Shown here: piece by piece, positions 1 through 8,225 of the stretch
Layout of the letters: every line of letters begins with the position of its first letter
Position numbering within the stretch: position 1 is the stretch's first letter
NCBI RefSeq assembly: GCF_003944765.1
Contig: NZ_RWIU01000007.1
Location: 124,001-188,000, forward strand
Source of the DNA: Hymenobacter perfusus
GTDB taxonomy: Bacteria; Bacteroidota; Bacteroidia; Cytophagales; Hymenobacteraceae
Reading direction: 5' to 3'
DNA length: 64,000 bases
The notes under the pieces: generated by a model
The model's input: only the letters and a program-made list of their open reading frames with translations
The model's database searches: none
Told to the model about the DNA's origin: nothing
Position numbers and translations under genes: made by a program

Positions 1-384
1 CCTCAGCTCACGTTTGCCACGCTCATTCACCCCAGCGTAGTGTTGCAGCCTTATCAGCACGTTACCATCGGCGCGGGCAGCATCATCAGTCAGGGCTGTA
101 TTCTGACCTGCGATATTACCCTGGGGCAGCACGTTCTACTCAACCTTGGCTGCACCATTGGCCATGATGCCATACTGGAAGATTTCTGCTCCCTCATGCC
201 GCATGCCAATGTTGGCGGCGAGGCTTACCTCGAAACCGGTGTGTATCTGGGCACGAATGCCACCGTTATCAACCAGGTGCGGGTAGGGGCGCAAACCGTA
301 GTAGGAGCCGGGGCCGTAGCCGTGCGTGATTTGCCGGCTGACTGCACGGCGGTAGGTGTGCCGGCCAGGGCGCTGGCTCACTGA
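1..384 (+). CDS. NeuD/PglD-type sugar O/N-acetyltransferase (C-terminal part)
   Basis: The frame is open from base 1, so this is the 3' part of a gene whose start lies outside the window. The visible 127 residues are hexapeptide repeats of a left-handed beta-helix (IGAGSIISQGC, LGQHVLLNLGCTIGHDA, VGAGAVAVRDLP), ending VGVPAR, the usual end of NeuD/PglD acetyltransferases. The His in CTIGHD matches the catalytic His of that family. These enzymes acetylate a nucleotide-linked amino sugar using acetyl-CoA in the cytoplasm. The next gene is a DegT-type sugar aminotransferase, which in bacillosamine-type pathways makes the substrate for such an acetyltransferase. The exact sugar is not determinable here. 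An internal GTG at base 40 is possible but unlikely as the true start. Confidence 0.85.
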   Translation, partial: PQLTFATLIHPSVVLQPYQHVTIGAGSIISQGCILTCDITLGQHVLLNLGCTIGHDAILEDFCSLMPHANVGGEAYLETGVYLGTNATVINQVRVGAQTVVGAGAVAVRDLPADCTAVGVPARALAH

Positions 385-503
385 ATCGGGAGCTCATAGC
401 AATAGAAGCAGTTGATTTTCTGGAACAGCTGGGCCGAAAATCCTCCGGCAAACGGCAGTTTTCCCATCTTGTCCCCGTATTCGCTCTCAGTTCCCGCTTT
501 TTC

Positions 504-1652
504 ATGCGTAGTCAGGATTACGACCGGCTGTTTCTTTCCCCGCCCCACCTGGGCCGCCACGAGCTTAACTACGTGAGTAAGGCCATTGAAGACAACTGGG
601 TGGCTCCCGTAGGCCCTAATCTGGATGGCTTTGAGCGCGACATCTGCGAGTTCACCGGGGCGCGGCATTGCGTGGCTCTCACCTCGGGTACGGCGGCCAT
701 TCATCTGGGACTGCGGCTGTTGGGCGTTGGTCCCGGCGACGAAGTGCTATGCCCTTCATTTACCTTTGTGGCCACTGCCAACCCTATTCTGTACCAGGGA
801 GCCACACCGGTTTTCATTGACAGCGAGGCCGAAACCTGGAATATTTGCCCGGAACGGCTCCGCGAAGCTCTGGAGGCAGGCAAACATCAGAACCGCTTAC
901 CTAAGGCCCTCATTATTGTGCACCTGTATGGCATGCCCTGCCGGCTACGCGAAATTCTGGCGCTGGCAGCTGAATTTGGCGTGCCCGTACTGGAAGATGC
1001 CGCCGAGGCGCTGGGCAGCCGTTACGAGGGCCAGCCGCTGGGCACCTTCGGGACGATAGGTGTTTTCTCCTTCAACGGCAATAAAATCCTGACCACCAGC
1101 GGCGGTGGGGCCTTGGTAACCAACTCGGCCGAATGGGCCCGGCAGGCCCGGTTCTGGGCTACCCAGGCCAAAGACGACGCCCCATATTATCAGCACTCGG
1201 AGCTGGGCTATAACTACCGCCTCAGCAACGTACTGGCCGGCATCGGCCGGGGTCAGATGGAACTGCTGGAAGACCGGGTGAAGAAGCGTCGCGAAATCTA
1301 CGCGTGGTACCGGCAGCATCTGGCTGCTATTCCTGGTCTATCCTTTGGTCCCCTTGAGCCAGTCGGCAGCCACTCGAACCGCTGGCTTACCTGCCTGCTG
1401 CTCAACCCCGCCGAAACCACCGTCACGCCGGATCAGCTGCGCCTGCACCTAGAAACCCGCAACATCGAAAGCCGCCCGCTCTGGAAGCCTCTTCACTTAC
1501 AGCCGCTATTCGCCGATGTGACTTCTTATGGCGGCGAGGTATGTACTGAGTTATTTACTCGTGGCCTCTGTCTGCCTTCCGGTTCTGCCATGACGGACGC
1601 TGATTTGCAGCGGGTTGCCGGAGCCGTACGCGAACTGCTGGTTGCTGAATAA
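504..1652 (+). CDS. DegT/DnrJ/EryC1/StrS family PLP-dependent sugar aminotransferase
   Basis: A 382-residue fold-type I aminotransferase of nucleotide-sugar pathways, full family length. The PLP lysine is K194 in SFNGNKILTTSGGG, and the N-terminal region carries the family signatures (WVAPVGPNLDGFE, TSGTAAIHLGL, PSFTFVATANPI). EDAAEALGS is the loop bearing the conserved Asp near the PLP ring nitrogen. It transfers an amino group, usually from glutamate, to a 4-keto-6-deoxy UDP-sugar. It sits 119 bp after a PglD/NeuD-type acetyltransferase on the same strand, so the pair probably makes an N-acetylated amino sugar for a surface glycan. PglE/EpsN-like specificity is inferred from this context only. 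The ATG at 504 is the first in frame and keeps the family N-terminus. Confidence 0.9.
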   Translation: MRSQDYDRLFLSPPHLGRHELNYVSKAIEDNWVAPVGPNLDGFERDICEFTGARHCVALTSGTAAIHLGLRLLGVGPGDEVLCPSFTFVATANPILYQGATPVFIDSEAETWNICPERLREALEAGKHQNRLPKALIIVHLYGMPCRLREILALAAEFGVPVLEDAAEALGSRYEGQPLGTFGTIGVFSFNGNKILTTSGGGALVTNSAEWARQARFWATQAKDDAPYYQHSELGYNYRLSNVLAGIGRGQMELLEDRVKKRREIYAWYRQHLAAIPGLSFGPLEPVGSHSNRWLTCLLLNPAETTVTPDQLRLHLETRNIESRPLWKPLHLQPLFADVTSYGGEVCTELFTRGLCLPSGSAMTDADLQRVAGAVRELLVAE

Positions 1653-1848
1653 TCGTCGTTTCTGTGCTGTTTTAGTATATAAAGTTCCCCGGCTGGTATT
1701 CAACGTACAAAATTCTTGCGTGGTAGTATATCCTAAAAACAGGCTCAGCGTTGCTTTCAACCTGCTTTTCAGAGAAGCCGGAACGATGGCATAGTCCTTT
1801 ATACTTTTTCAGCAAGCTTACGCACATTTTCAGATTGGGGTAGACAAA

Positions 1849-2970
1849 CTACCCCAACGCCTGCGCCAGGTCGGCTAGCAGTTCCTCCACCGGCTCAATT
1901 CCTACCGAGAGCCGCACCAGCCCTACCGTAATGCCCAACTCAGCCTGTTGCCCGGGCGTGAGGTAGCGGTGCGACGTACCCAGCGGATACGAAAGGGAAG
2001 AATCGACGCCGGCCAAAGAGGGCGCGAACGGGAACCGCTGGCTCCGCTGCATGAAACGATTCACCACCGCCGCATCATCGGCCAGCAGAATCGACATCAT
2101 CCCACCGAACAGGCCGCCGCCCTGCTCCTGCGCCAACGCGTGCTGCGGATGCTCAGGCAGACCGGGGTAGTACACGGCCCGCACAGCGGGGTGCTGTTGA
2201 AGGAATTCGGCAATGGCCAGCGCGTTGCGGCTATGGGCGGGCATACGCAGGTGCAGCGTTTTGAGGCCCCGTACAGCCAACCAGCTTTCCATTGGGCTCA
2301 GCGTGAGGCCGTACAGCACCCCCACTTGCTTTAACCGGGCGGCTACGGCTGCATCGGCGGCCACGGTCACGCCGGCCGTTACATCGGAGTGGCCGGAAAT
2401 GTATTTCGTCACGCTGTGCAACACCACATCGGCCCCCAACGCCAGCGGCCGGGTGATAACGGGCGAGGCAAACGTGTTATCCACCACCAGCTTCAGGCCC
2501 AAGCCGTGGCAGCCGTCGGCCAGACGGCGCAGGTCGGCCACCCGCAACAGCGGGTTGCTCATAGTTTCGCAGAGCAGCAACCGGGTAGTAGGCTGCACGA
2601 AGCGGTCCAGCGCATACAGCTCTTCAAACGGCACGTACGTCACCGTAATGCCCATCCGGCTCAGCTCCTGGTTCAGCAACGACGATGAGCCGCCGTAGAT
2701 ATCGGCCGCGCACAGCACATGGTCGCCGGCCTGGCAAAACGCCAGCAGGGCCGCGAAGATGGCCGCCATGCCCGAACCCGTGGCTACTGCGCTGGCCCCA
2801 CCTTCCAGCCGATTCACCGCCTCGGCCAGTTCATCGGAGTTGGGGTTACCGTTGCGCGAGTACAGGTAGCGGCTGCCCGGCTCCCCGAAGTATAGCTCCA
2901 GCTCGTTCAGATCTTCAAACTTGAAAACGGACGACTGGTAAATCGGGGTGATTTTGGGGTGGATATGCAT
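1849..2970 (-). CDS. Trans-sulfuration PLP enzyme (cystathionine gamma-synthase / gamma-lyase family)
   Basis: A 373-residue Cys/Met-metabolism PLP enzyme. Family marks in order: SRYLYSRNGNP near the N-terminus, ATGSGMAAIFA for the PLP phosphate loop, ETMSNPLLRVADL, VDNTFASPVITRPL, and SVTKYISGHSDVTAG with the Schiff-base lysine K189. The C-terminal part has SLSYPLGTSHR and VRLSVGIEPVEELLADL. The family includes cystathionine gamma-synthase, cystathionine lyases, methionine gamma-lyase and O-acetylhomoserine sulfhydrylase, and sequence alone does not separate these here. It acts in the cytoplasm in Met/Cys interconversion. It is a stand-alone gene with a Bacteroidota-type -7 box at 3051-3058, about 80 bp upstream. 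Confidence 0.88.
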   Translation of the reverse strand: MHIHPKITPIYQSSVFKFEDLNELELYFGEPGSRYLYSRNGNPNSDELAEAVNRLEGGASAVATGSGMAAIFAALLAFCQAGDHVLCAADIYGGSSSLLNQELSRMGITVTYVPFEELYALDRFVQPTTRLLLCETMSNPLLRVADLRRLADGCHGLGLKLVVDNTFASPVITRPLALGADVVLHSVTKYISGHSDVTAGVTVAADAAVAARLKQVGVLYGLTLSPMESWLAVRGLKTLHLRMPAHSRNALAIAEFLQQHPAVRAVYYPGLPEHPQHALAQEQGGGLFGGMMSILLADDAAVVNRFMQRSQRFPFAPSLAGVDSSLSYPLGTSHRYLTPGQQAELGITVGLVRLSVGIEPVEELLADLAQALG

Positions 2971-3050
2971 GAAATACGTTTCGCGCTGATTAATCGTGGT
3001 TGCTCTGATTTTTCACAGATTTCACTTCTGCTGGGTCAGCAAGCATTTCC

Positions 3051-3058
3051 CAAATGTA
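3051..3058 (-). promoter_or_regulatory. -7 box of a Bacteroidota-type promoter for the trans-sulfuration gene
   Basis: On the minus strand the sequence reads TACATTTG, an exact TAnnTTTG match, about 80 nt upstream of the start codon at 2970. I see no convincing TTTG at the -33 position, so only the -7 element is claimed. Confidence 0.5.
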
Positions 3059-3095
3059 CGGACCACCAAGAGCTGAACTTTGCTGAAAGTCCTTT

Positions 3096-3980
3096 TTACT
3101 TCATTTTCCGAACCTCCTTGCCCAGATCGGCGGCGGCGGGACGGCCCGCAGGCAACTTCTGCAAAGCCGCCAGATACTGCTGGGCTTCGGCCTTGCGCTC
3201 CAGCTTGACGGCTAGCCGGGTTAAATTAGCCAATGTCTGCCAGTCGTTAGAGCGACGGGTATTGGCTTGCTGAAAAAACGAGTAGCCCTTTTCTTCCTGC
3301 CCCGTCATCGTATGATACATACCCATGTTGAAAGGTCCTAGAGCACTGGCTGGGTAGTACTCATTCACCAGTTCAGCCAGTTGCCGGGCTACTTCCGCGT
3401 CTTCGGGCGTATCGGCCTGCCAGTAGGGTAACATGTACTCCTCCAGATTTTCGGGCACAAATACCGCCTCTGGCTCCGGCAGCGGCTTACCCTCCTGCCA
3501 GCGCCAGGATTTGCCGCTGATTTTTCGATCCTTCAAAGCCGCCGTGAGCACCGCTATTTCCAGGCCGGGTTCGTGGGTCATTTCGTACGTCTTGGCCAGC
3601 CCGAAGCGCATATCCAGCCGGTCGGGGGCCAGCCGGATTCCTTCGCGCAACGTGGTTCGGGCGGCTTCCAGCAGGCGGGGCTCGTAGCCTTCGGTGAGGG
3701 AGCCGGCAGGCTTGCCGCCTTGCTCTATTTTCAGCCCCCGGTCATCCGCCGCTGGCGCATTGCTGACCATCACCCGGTACGCCTGCCGCAACTGATAATT
3801 GAACTTCGCCACGTGCCAGTCGGGGTTCCGGGGCTCCTTCTGCTGCCAGGCCACCAGCACTTTGCGCACTTTGGCCGTATCGCGGGCCTGCATGGCGCGG
3901 CGGTACTCAATGGGAAAGGTTTGGGCCGGGGCGGTAAGCGTAGTGCCCAGGCAAAGCAGAGAAACAAATAGAAAGCGCAT
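3096..3980 (-). CDS. Secreted TPR-like protein of unknown function
   Basis: I do not recognise a named family. The start at 3980 gives 294 residues with a Sec signal peptide (MRFLFVSLLCLGTTLTAPAQ, cleavage likely after APA); the frame extends upstream, but that would bury the signal peptide. The mature part is helical with TPR-like spacing: RNPDWHVAKFNYQLRQAY, LREGIRLAPDRLDMRFGLAKTY, and near the end FFQQANTRRSNDWQTLANLTRLAVKLERKAEAQQYLAAL. It is probably periplasmic or surface exposed, with a protein-binding role inferred from the repeats. It lies downstream of atpC but is cut off from it by the strong hairpin at 4051-4116, so it is probably transcribed separately. Confidence 0.7.
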   Translation of the reverse strand: MRFLFVSLLCLGTTLTAPAQTFPIEYRRAMQARDTAKVRKVLVAWQQKEPRNPDWHVAKFNYQLRQAYRVMVSNAPAADDRGLKIEQGGKPAGSLTEGYEPRLLEAARTTLREGIRLAPDRLDMRFGLAKTYEMTHEPGLEIAVLTAALKDRKISGKSWRWQEGKPLPEPEAVFVPENLEEYMLPYWQADTPEDAEVARQLAELVNEYYPASALGPFNMGMYHTMTGQEEKGYSFFQQANTRRSNDWQTLANLTRLAVKLERKAEAQQYLAALQKLPAGRPAAADLGKEVRKMK

Positions 3981-4050
3981 AGCTGAACTGCGAGATACAA
4001 CCGGATACGAAGGCCTTGCAAGATAATTACTCCAACGCAGCCGGGGGCAG

Positions 4051-4116
4051 GTAGCCATAAAAAAACCTGTGCCTTCCTCCCGGGTGGGAGCAAGGCACAG
4101 GTTTTTTTATGGCTAC
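4051..4116. terminator. Very long bidirectional terminator hairpin
   Basis: Two 25-nt arms (4051-4075 and 4092-4116) are perfect reverse complements, with an A7 run in the left arm and a T7 run in the right. The 16-nt loop contains a further CTCCC/GGGAG pairing. It ends the atpD-atpC transcript and would work in both directions. The perfect symmetry beyond the normal GC stem and U-tract is unusual. Confidence 0.9.
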
Positions 4117-4125
4117 CTCTTTGCC

Positions 4126-4365
4126 TTACGCCGAAGCGCCTTCGGCCAGCACGATTACGTTGTTGCGCAACACTTCTACCACGCCACCTTCAATGTGGAA
4201 GGAAGTAGCACCACCGTTGAGCACCACATCGCCGGCTTTCAGAGCCGAAATCAGCGGGGCGTGGTTGTTCAAAACTTCAAACAGGCCATCAACCCCCGGA
4301 AACCGGGCCGACGTAACCTCGCCTTCAAACACCTTACGGTCGGGCGTGATGATTTCCAGATGCAT
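4126..4365 (-). CDS. atpC: F1Fo ATP synthase subunit epsilon
   Basis: A 79-residue epsilon subunit, the beta-sandwich half of the family (MHLEIITPDRKVFEGEV, FPGVDGLFEVLNNHAPLISAL). It lacks the long C-terminal helical hairpin of the E. coli subunit, which is typical of Bacteroidota. It belongs to the central stalk of F1 and couples rotation to catalysis in the beta subunits. An upstream start at 4383 would add MLTLEK, but that stretch falls inside a palindrome, so M at 4365 is preferred. It follows atpD on the same strand after a 108-bp gap filled by an inverted repeat. The other atp genes are not in the window, so this is the split beta/epsilon cluster. Confidence 0.93.
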   Translation of the reverse strand: MHLEIITPDRKVFEGEVTSARFPGVDGLFEVLNNHAPLISALKAGDVVLNGGATSFHIEGGVVEVLRNNVIVLAEGASA

Positions 4366-4368
4366 CTT

Positions 4369-4470
4369 TTCTAATGTGAGCAATGTGAAAATGTGCTGAA
4401 TGTGCTGATGAGGATGCGCCGCCGGAGCGTGTTCACATTTCCCACATCAGCACATTCCTCACATTAGAAG
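4369..4470. repeat. Inverted repeat built from AATGTG/ATGTGCTGA subrepeats, atpD-atpC gap
   Basis: The left arm (4369-4410) reads TTCTAATGTGAG and then several ATGTG units; the right arm (4430-4470) is its imperfect reverse complement ending CTCACATTAGAA. The arms pair into a hairpin of about 40 bp with mismatches. It fills the whole atpD-atpC gap and stops 3 bp from the atpC start codon. Confidence 0.8.
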
Positions 4471-4473
4471 AAA

Positions 4474-5979
4474 TTACTTGGCTTCAGCCATCAGTTTGGC
4501 ACCCTTGGCTACGGCGTCATCAATGTTGCCGACCAGGTTGAAGGCCGCCTCGGGGAGGTGGTCATACTGGCCGTCGATGATACCGTTGAAACCGATGATG
4601 GTTTCCTTGATGTCAACCAGTACGCCTTTCAGGCCGGTGAACTGCTCGGCTACGTGGAAGGGCTGCGACAGGAAGCGCTGCACCCGACGGGCGCGCGTTA
4701 CGGTCAGCTTATCTTCCTCCGAGAGTTCGTCCATACCCAGGATGGCGATGATGTCCTGCAATTCCTTGTAGCGCTGCAGAATCTCTTTCACGCGCTGGGC
4801 GGTGTTGTAGTGTTCCTCGCCCAGTACTTCTACCGACAGAATGCGGGAAGTGGAGTCCAGCGGATCCACGGCGGGGTAGATACCCAGCTCGGAGATTTTG
4901 CGGCTCAGTACGGTGGTAGCATCCAAGTGGGCAAACGTCGTCGACGGAGCCGGGTCAGTCAAGTCATCAGCAGGCACATATACGGCCTGTACCGACGTGA
5001 TGGAACCGCGCTTGGTGGAGGTAATCCGCTCCTGCATGGCACCCATTTCGGTAGCCAGCGTGGGCTGATAGCCTACGGCCGAAGGCATCCGGCCCAGCAG
5101 AGCCGATACTTCCGAACCCGCCTGCGTGAAGCGGAAAATGTTGTCGATGAAGAACAGGATGTCGCGGCCGGCACCGGTGCCGTCACCATCACGGAAGTTC
5201 TCGGCTACCGTGAGGCCCGAGAGGGCAACGCGGGCCCGGGCTCCAGGAGGCTCGTTCATCTGACCGAACACGAGGGTTGCCTGCGACTTGAGCAGCTCGT
5301 TCTGGTCAACCTTGGTCAGGTCCCAGCCGCCGGCTTCCATCGAATGCTTGAACTCGTCGCCGTACTTGATGATGTCCGACTCGATGAATTCGCGCAGCAG
5401 GTCATTGCCTTCGCGGGTGCGCTCACCCACGCCGGCAAACACCGACAGACCCGCGTAGGCCTTGGCGATGTTATTTACCAGCTCCATGATGAGTACGGTT
5501 TTGCCTACGCCGGCACCACCGAACAAACCAATTTTGCCACCCTTTACATAAGGAGCGAGCAGGTCAATTACTTTGATACCCGTGTAGAGAATCTCCGACG
5601 AGGTAGCGAGGTCTTCGAAAGGCGGGGCCTGGCGGTGAATCGGCAGGGCGCCGTCGCTTTTTGGCTGCGGAATGCCGTCAATGGCCTGGCCGATAACGTT
5701 AAACAGGCGGCCTTTGATGCCTTCGCCCGTGGGCATCGACATTGGCGCGCCTAGGTCACGCACAGCCGCGCCGCGGGTCAGGCCCTCGGTCGAGTCCATG
5801 GCGATAGTGCGCACCCGGTCTTCACCTAAGTGTTGCTGGACTTCCAGCACGACCACCTGGCCGTTGTCTTTCGTGACTTCGAGAGCGTCGAGAATATTGG
5901 GAAGCTTGGAGCCTTCACCCGCGAAGCTCACGTCCACGACGGGACCAATAACCTGGGTGATTTTGCCGGTATTCGCCAT
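4474..5979 (-). CDS. atpD: F1Fo ATP synthase subunit beta
   Basis: A 501-residue catalytic beta subunit of F1. The P-loop is GGAGVGKTVLIMELVNNIA with K160; VGERTREGNDL carries the catalytic Glu/Arg region, and the Walker B strand is RDILFFIDNIFRFTQAGSEVSALLGRMPS. The DELSEED-like loop is seen as DELSEEDKLTV, which contacts the central stalk. It makes ATP from ADP and Pi at the membrane-attached F1 head. The start at 5979 (MANTGKITQVIGPVVDV) matches the family; an upstream ATG at 6021 would place the promoter inside the gene. It has its own promoter at 6019-6050 and heads an atpD-atpC unit. Confidence 0.97.
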   Translation of the reverse strand: MANTGKITQVIGPVVDVSFAGEGSKLPNILDALEVTKDNGQVVVLEVQQHLGEDRVRTIAMDSTEGLTRGAAVRDLGAPMSMPTGEGIKGRLFNVIGQAIDGIPQPKSDGALPIHRQAPPFEDLATSSEILYTGIKVIDLLAPYVKGGKIGLFGGAGVGKTVLIMELVNNIAKAYAGLSVFAGVGERTREGNDLLREFIESDIIKYGDEFKHSMEAGGWDLTKVDQNELLKSQATLVFGQMNEPPGARARVALSGLTVAENFRDGDGTGAGRDILFFIDNIFRFTQAGSEVSALLGRMPSAVGYQPTLATEMGAMQERITSTKRGSITSVQAVYVPADDLTDPAPSTTFAHLDATTVLSRKISELGIYPAVDPLDSTSRILSVEVLGEEHYNTAQRVKEILQRYKELQDIIAILGMDELSEEDKLTVTRARRVQRFLSQPFHVAEQFTGLKGVLVDIKETIIGFNGIIDGQYDHLPEAAFNLVGNIDDAVAKGAKLMAEAK

Positions 5980-6018
5980 TGCGTTGTATGGTTGGATGGG
6001 GTGCATCGTTTCAGGGCG

Positions 6019-6050
6019 CAAAACTACGGCTTAATCCCGGCATTGCCAAA
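6019..6050 (-). promoter_or_regulatory. Bacteroidota-type promoter of atpD-atpC
   Basis: On the minus strand TTTG (6050-6047), a 20-nt spacer and TAGTTTTG (6026-6019) match the TTTG/TAnnTTTG consensus. Transcription would start about 7 nt on, leaving a leader of roughly 30 nt before the start at 5979. Confidence 0.7.
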
Positions 6051-6171
6051 GCAGGAGGCTACGCACATTTTTCAACTTTTTTTTCGGGAGCTGAGCTTCT
6101 GAAAATCAGCTTCAAAAGCTCGTTTCAGCCCCCATGAGGGGTCAGAGCCACAAAAAATATTTGCCCGGAAA

Positions 6172-6202
6172 TTTGCCTCGGATAAAACTCGCCGTACATT
6201 TG
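6172..6202 (+). promoter_or_regulatory. Bacteroidota-type promoter of tRNA-Gln
   Basis: TTTG at 6172-6175, a 19-nt spacer, then TACATTTG at 6195-6202: an exact match to the Bacteroidota primary sigma consensus, 41 nt upstream of the tRNA 5' end. Confidence 0.75.
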
Positions 6203-6243
6203 CACAACCAAACGGCACGCTTACACCGGCAGCCGCTTGAAAT

Positions 6244-6316
6244 TGTCCGATGGTGTAACTGGCAACACGCTTGATTTTGATTCAAGAAAGTCCAGGTTCG
6301 AGCCCTGGTCGGACAA
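6244..6316 (+). tRNA. tRNA-Gln (anticodon TTG)
   Basis: Cloverleaf of 73 nt. The acceptor TGTCCGA (6244-6250) pairs with TCGGACA, the D arm is in GGTGTAACTGGCAACAC, the anticodon stem-loop CTTGA-TTTTGAT-TCAAG gives anticodon TTG, and the T arm is CCAGG-TTCGAGC-CCTGG. The discriminator is A. CCA is not encoded (the DNA continues CCGA), so it must be added after transcription. A promoter lies just upstream and a hairpin with a T-run follows. Confidence 0.96.
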
Positions 6317-6330
6317 CCGACTACCACAAC

Positions 6331-6384
6331 GCGAAAGGCGCTGATTCTTCCTCATCCGGAAGAGTCGGCGCCTTTCGCTTTTTT
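6331..6384 (+). terminator. Rho-independent terminator after tRNA-Gln
   Basis: The stem GCGAAAGGCGC (6331-6341) pairs with GCGCCTTTCGC (6368-6378). An inner TCTTCC/GGAAGA stem extends it, and a T6 run follows. Confidence 0.85.
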
Positions 6385-6386
6385 AG

Positions 6387-6480
6387 TCGCAGATTTTACA
6401 GATTGAAAAGGGATTTCGCAGATGGAACGATAGGTTCTTCCATCTGCGAAATCCCTTTTTTTAATCTATAAAATCTGTGA
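6387..6480. repeat. Long imperfect inverted repeat upstream of prs
   Basis: The left arm (6387-6427) contains CAGATTTTACAGATTGAAAA and the motif GGGATTTCGCAGATGGAA; the right arm (6438-6480) is its near reverse complement, giving a hairpin of about 40 bp with a 10-nt loop. It lies between the tRNA terminator and prs, so it is probably in the prs leader or just ahead of its promoter. Confidence 0.8.
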
Positions 6481-6507
6481 TTCACTCTTCCCCCTTTCCC
6501 CCTTTTC

Positions 6508-7437
6508 ATGTCACAGCAGGTTAAAATTTTCGCGGGCAATGCCTCCCACGAGTTGGGTGCCCAGATTGCCGCTGCCTACGGCATTCCGCTCGGCGACCTG
6601 AGCATTCAGCGTTTCGCCGATACGGAGCTCGGGCCCAGCTTCAACGAAAGCGTGCGCGGATGCGCCGTTTTTCTGATCCAGAGCACCAACCCGCCGGCCG
6701 AAAACCTGATGGAGCTGGCCCTGATGGTGGACGCCGCCAAACGGGCTTCGGCCTATAAGGTGAACATTGTGATGCCCTACATGGGCTATGCCCGCCAGGA
6801 CCGCAAAGACAAGCCGCGCGTGAGCATCGGGGCGAAAGTGGTGGCCAACATGATTCAGAGCGTGGGTGCCGACCGCCTGATGACCTGCGACCTGCATGCC
6901 GGCCAGATTCAGGGCTTCTACGACATTCCGGTGGATCATCTCGACGGAGCCACCGTGACGGCCCCCTATATCAAGAGTCTGAACCTCGACAACCTCATCT
7001 TCGCCTCGCCCGACGTGGGCGGTGTGGTACGCACCCGGGCCTTCGCCAAGAAGTTTGGGGCCGAAATTGTGGTGTGTGACAAAATGCGGCTGCGGGCCAA
7101 CGAAATTGCCTCTATGCAGGTAATCGGCGACGTGACGGGCATGAACGTGGTCCTGGTGGATGACATCGTGGACACGGCTGGCACCATCTGCAAGGCCGCC
7201 GAGCTGCTGATGGAGCGCGGAGCCAAATCGGTGCGCGCCGTGATTACCCACGGCGTCCTGAGCGGCCCGGCCCACGAGCGGATTCGCAACTCGGCCCTGG
7301 AGGAGCTGGTGATTACCGATACGCTGCCACTGAAGGAGCAAAACCCCAAAATCCGGGTTATCTCGCTGGCTCCGCTGTTCGCGCAGGCCATTCACAACGT
7401 AGTCTCGCACGAGTCGATCAGCTCGTTGTTTGTGTAA
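6508..7437 (+). CDS. prs: Ribose-phosphate pyrophosphokinase (PRPP synthase)
   Basis: A 309-residue class I PRPP synthetase, normal length. It transfers pyrophosphate from ATP to ribose 5-phosphate to make PRPP for nucleotide, His and Trp synthesis in the cytoplasm. Visible motifs are the catalytic flexible-loop region PYMGYARQDRKDKPR, the Mg/ATP-binding DLHAGQIQGFYDIPVDHL, and the PRPP loop VVLVDDIVDTAGT. The start at 6508 gives MSQQVKIFAGNASHELG, as expected for the family. It stands alone between two long palindromes; I could not identify a clear TAnnTTTG box ahead of it. Confidence 0.97.
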   Translation: MSQQVKIFAGNASHELGAQIAAAYGIPLGDLSIQRFADTELGPSFNESVRGCAVFLIQSTNPPAENLMELALMVDAAKRASAYKVNIVMPYMGYARQDRKDKPRVSIGAKVVANMIQSVGADRLMTCDLHAGQIQGFYDIPVDHLDGATVTAPYIKSLNLDNLIFASPDVGGVVRTRAFAKKFGAEIVVCDKMRLRANEIASMQVIGDVTGMNVVLVDDIVDTAGTICKAAELLMERGAKSVRAVITHGVLSGPAHERIRNSALEELVITDTLPLKEQNPKIRVISLAPLFAQAIHNVVSHESISSLFV

Positions 7438-7448
7438 CGCTGCTTTAT

Positions 7449-7550
7449 TGTCATCCTGAGCGGAGCGAAGGACCTTATCCCGTCAAAACGAGTCGTTGAC
7501 GCGATATTCGTTCTAGCGGGATAAGGTCTTTCGCTCCGCTCAGGCTGACA
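7449..7550. repeat. GTCATCCTGAGC-type inverted repeat after prs
   Basis: The left arm 7449-7482 (TGTCATCCTGAGCGGAGCG, continuing to a TTATCCCG end) is the near reverse complement of 7517-7550. The arms are 34 nt with about three mismatches around a 34-nt loop. It resembles, but is not identical to, the GTCATGCTGAGC elements at 31418 and 53295. It lies at the 3' end of prs and could act as its terminator. Confidence 0.85.
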
Positions 7551-7569
7551 GATGACTTAGCCTGTCAGC

Positions 7570-7600
7570 TTTCAAATCCCAAACAATCCGCCTATCTTTG
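7570..7600 (+). promoter_or_regulatory. Bacteroidota-type promoter of rplY
   Basis: TATCTTTG at 7593-7600 matches TAnnTTTG exactly. A degenerate TTTC lies 19 nt upstream (7570-7573). The start codon follows at 7653. Confidence 0.6.
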
Positions 7601-7652
7601 CGGCCCGTTTGCCTGCTTTGGGCACGCGTTTTTTCCTCAAAAGCACCCGTTT

Positions 7653-8225
7653 ATGAAAAGCCTCGAGATTGTAGGGTTTAAAAGAGCGAATCTCGGTAAG
7701 AAGGACGCCAAGGCGCTCCGCCTCGACTCGTACGTACCATGCGTACTGTACGGCGGCGAAGACCAGGTTCACTTCTCCGTTCCAGCCATCCTGTTCCGCG
7801 AACTGCTGTACACCCCCGAGGTGCACGTAGTTGAGCTGAACATCGAAGGTGACATTCGTCGCGCCATTGTGCAGGATTCTCAGTTCCACCCCGTGAACGA
7901 AATGCTGCTGCACGTTGACTTCCTGGAGCTGCAGGATGGCAAAGAAGTGAAGATGGACGTTCCCGTGAAATACGTAGGTGTTTCGCCGGGCGTACTGGCC
8001 GGTGGTAAACTGGTGAGCAAGCTGCGCAAAATCAAAGTGCGTGCTACCCCCGAAAACCTGCCCGAATCGGTTGAAGTGGACATTTCAGAGCTGGGCCTCG
8101 GCAAGTCGATCAAGGTGAGCAAAGTTGTGCCAAACAACTACACCATCCTGACCAGCGAGCAGGCTCCCATTGCTACCGTGGCCATCCCACGTGCGCTGAA
8201 AGGCCAGATGTCGGCCGACAAATAA
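7653..8225 (+). CDS. rplY: 50S ribosomal protein L25/general stress protein Ctc
   Basis: A 190-residue long-form L25 (Ctc/TL5 type): an N-terminal 5S rRNA-binding beta domain (MKSLEIVGFKRANLGKKDAK, VPCVLYGGEDQVHFSVP, HPVNEMLLHVDFLEL) followed by the extra C-terminal TL5 domain (VPVKYVGVSPGVLAGGKLV, LPESVEVDISELGLGKSIKV). It binds 5S rRNA in the large ribosomal subunit. The gene has its own promoter and a terminator at 8289-8321, and lies upstream of pth, a common pairing in bacteria. The short tail after the TL5 domain ends ALKGQMSADK. Confidence 0.95.
   Translation: MKSLEIVGFKRANLGKKDAKALRLDSYVPCVLYGGEDQVHFSVPAILFRELLYTPEVHVVELNIEGDIRRAIVQDSQFHPVNEMLLHVDFLELQDGKEVKMDVPVKYVGVSPGVLAGGKLVSKLRKIKVRATPENLPESVEVDISELGLGKSIKVSKVVPNNYTILTSEQAPIATVAIPRALKGQMSADK

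Noticed and set aside
4558..5754. A 398-codon open frame opposite atpD
   Set aside because: atpD is complete on the other strand, and the frame has no family features.
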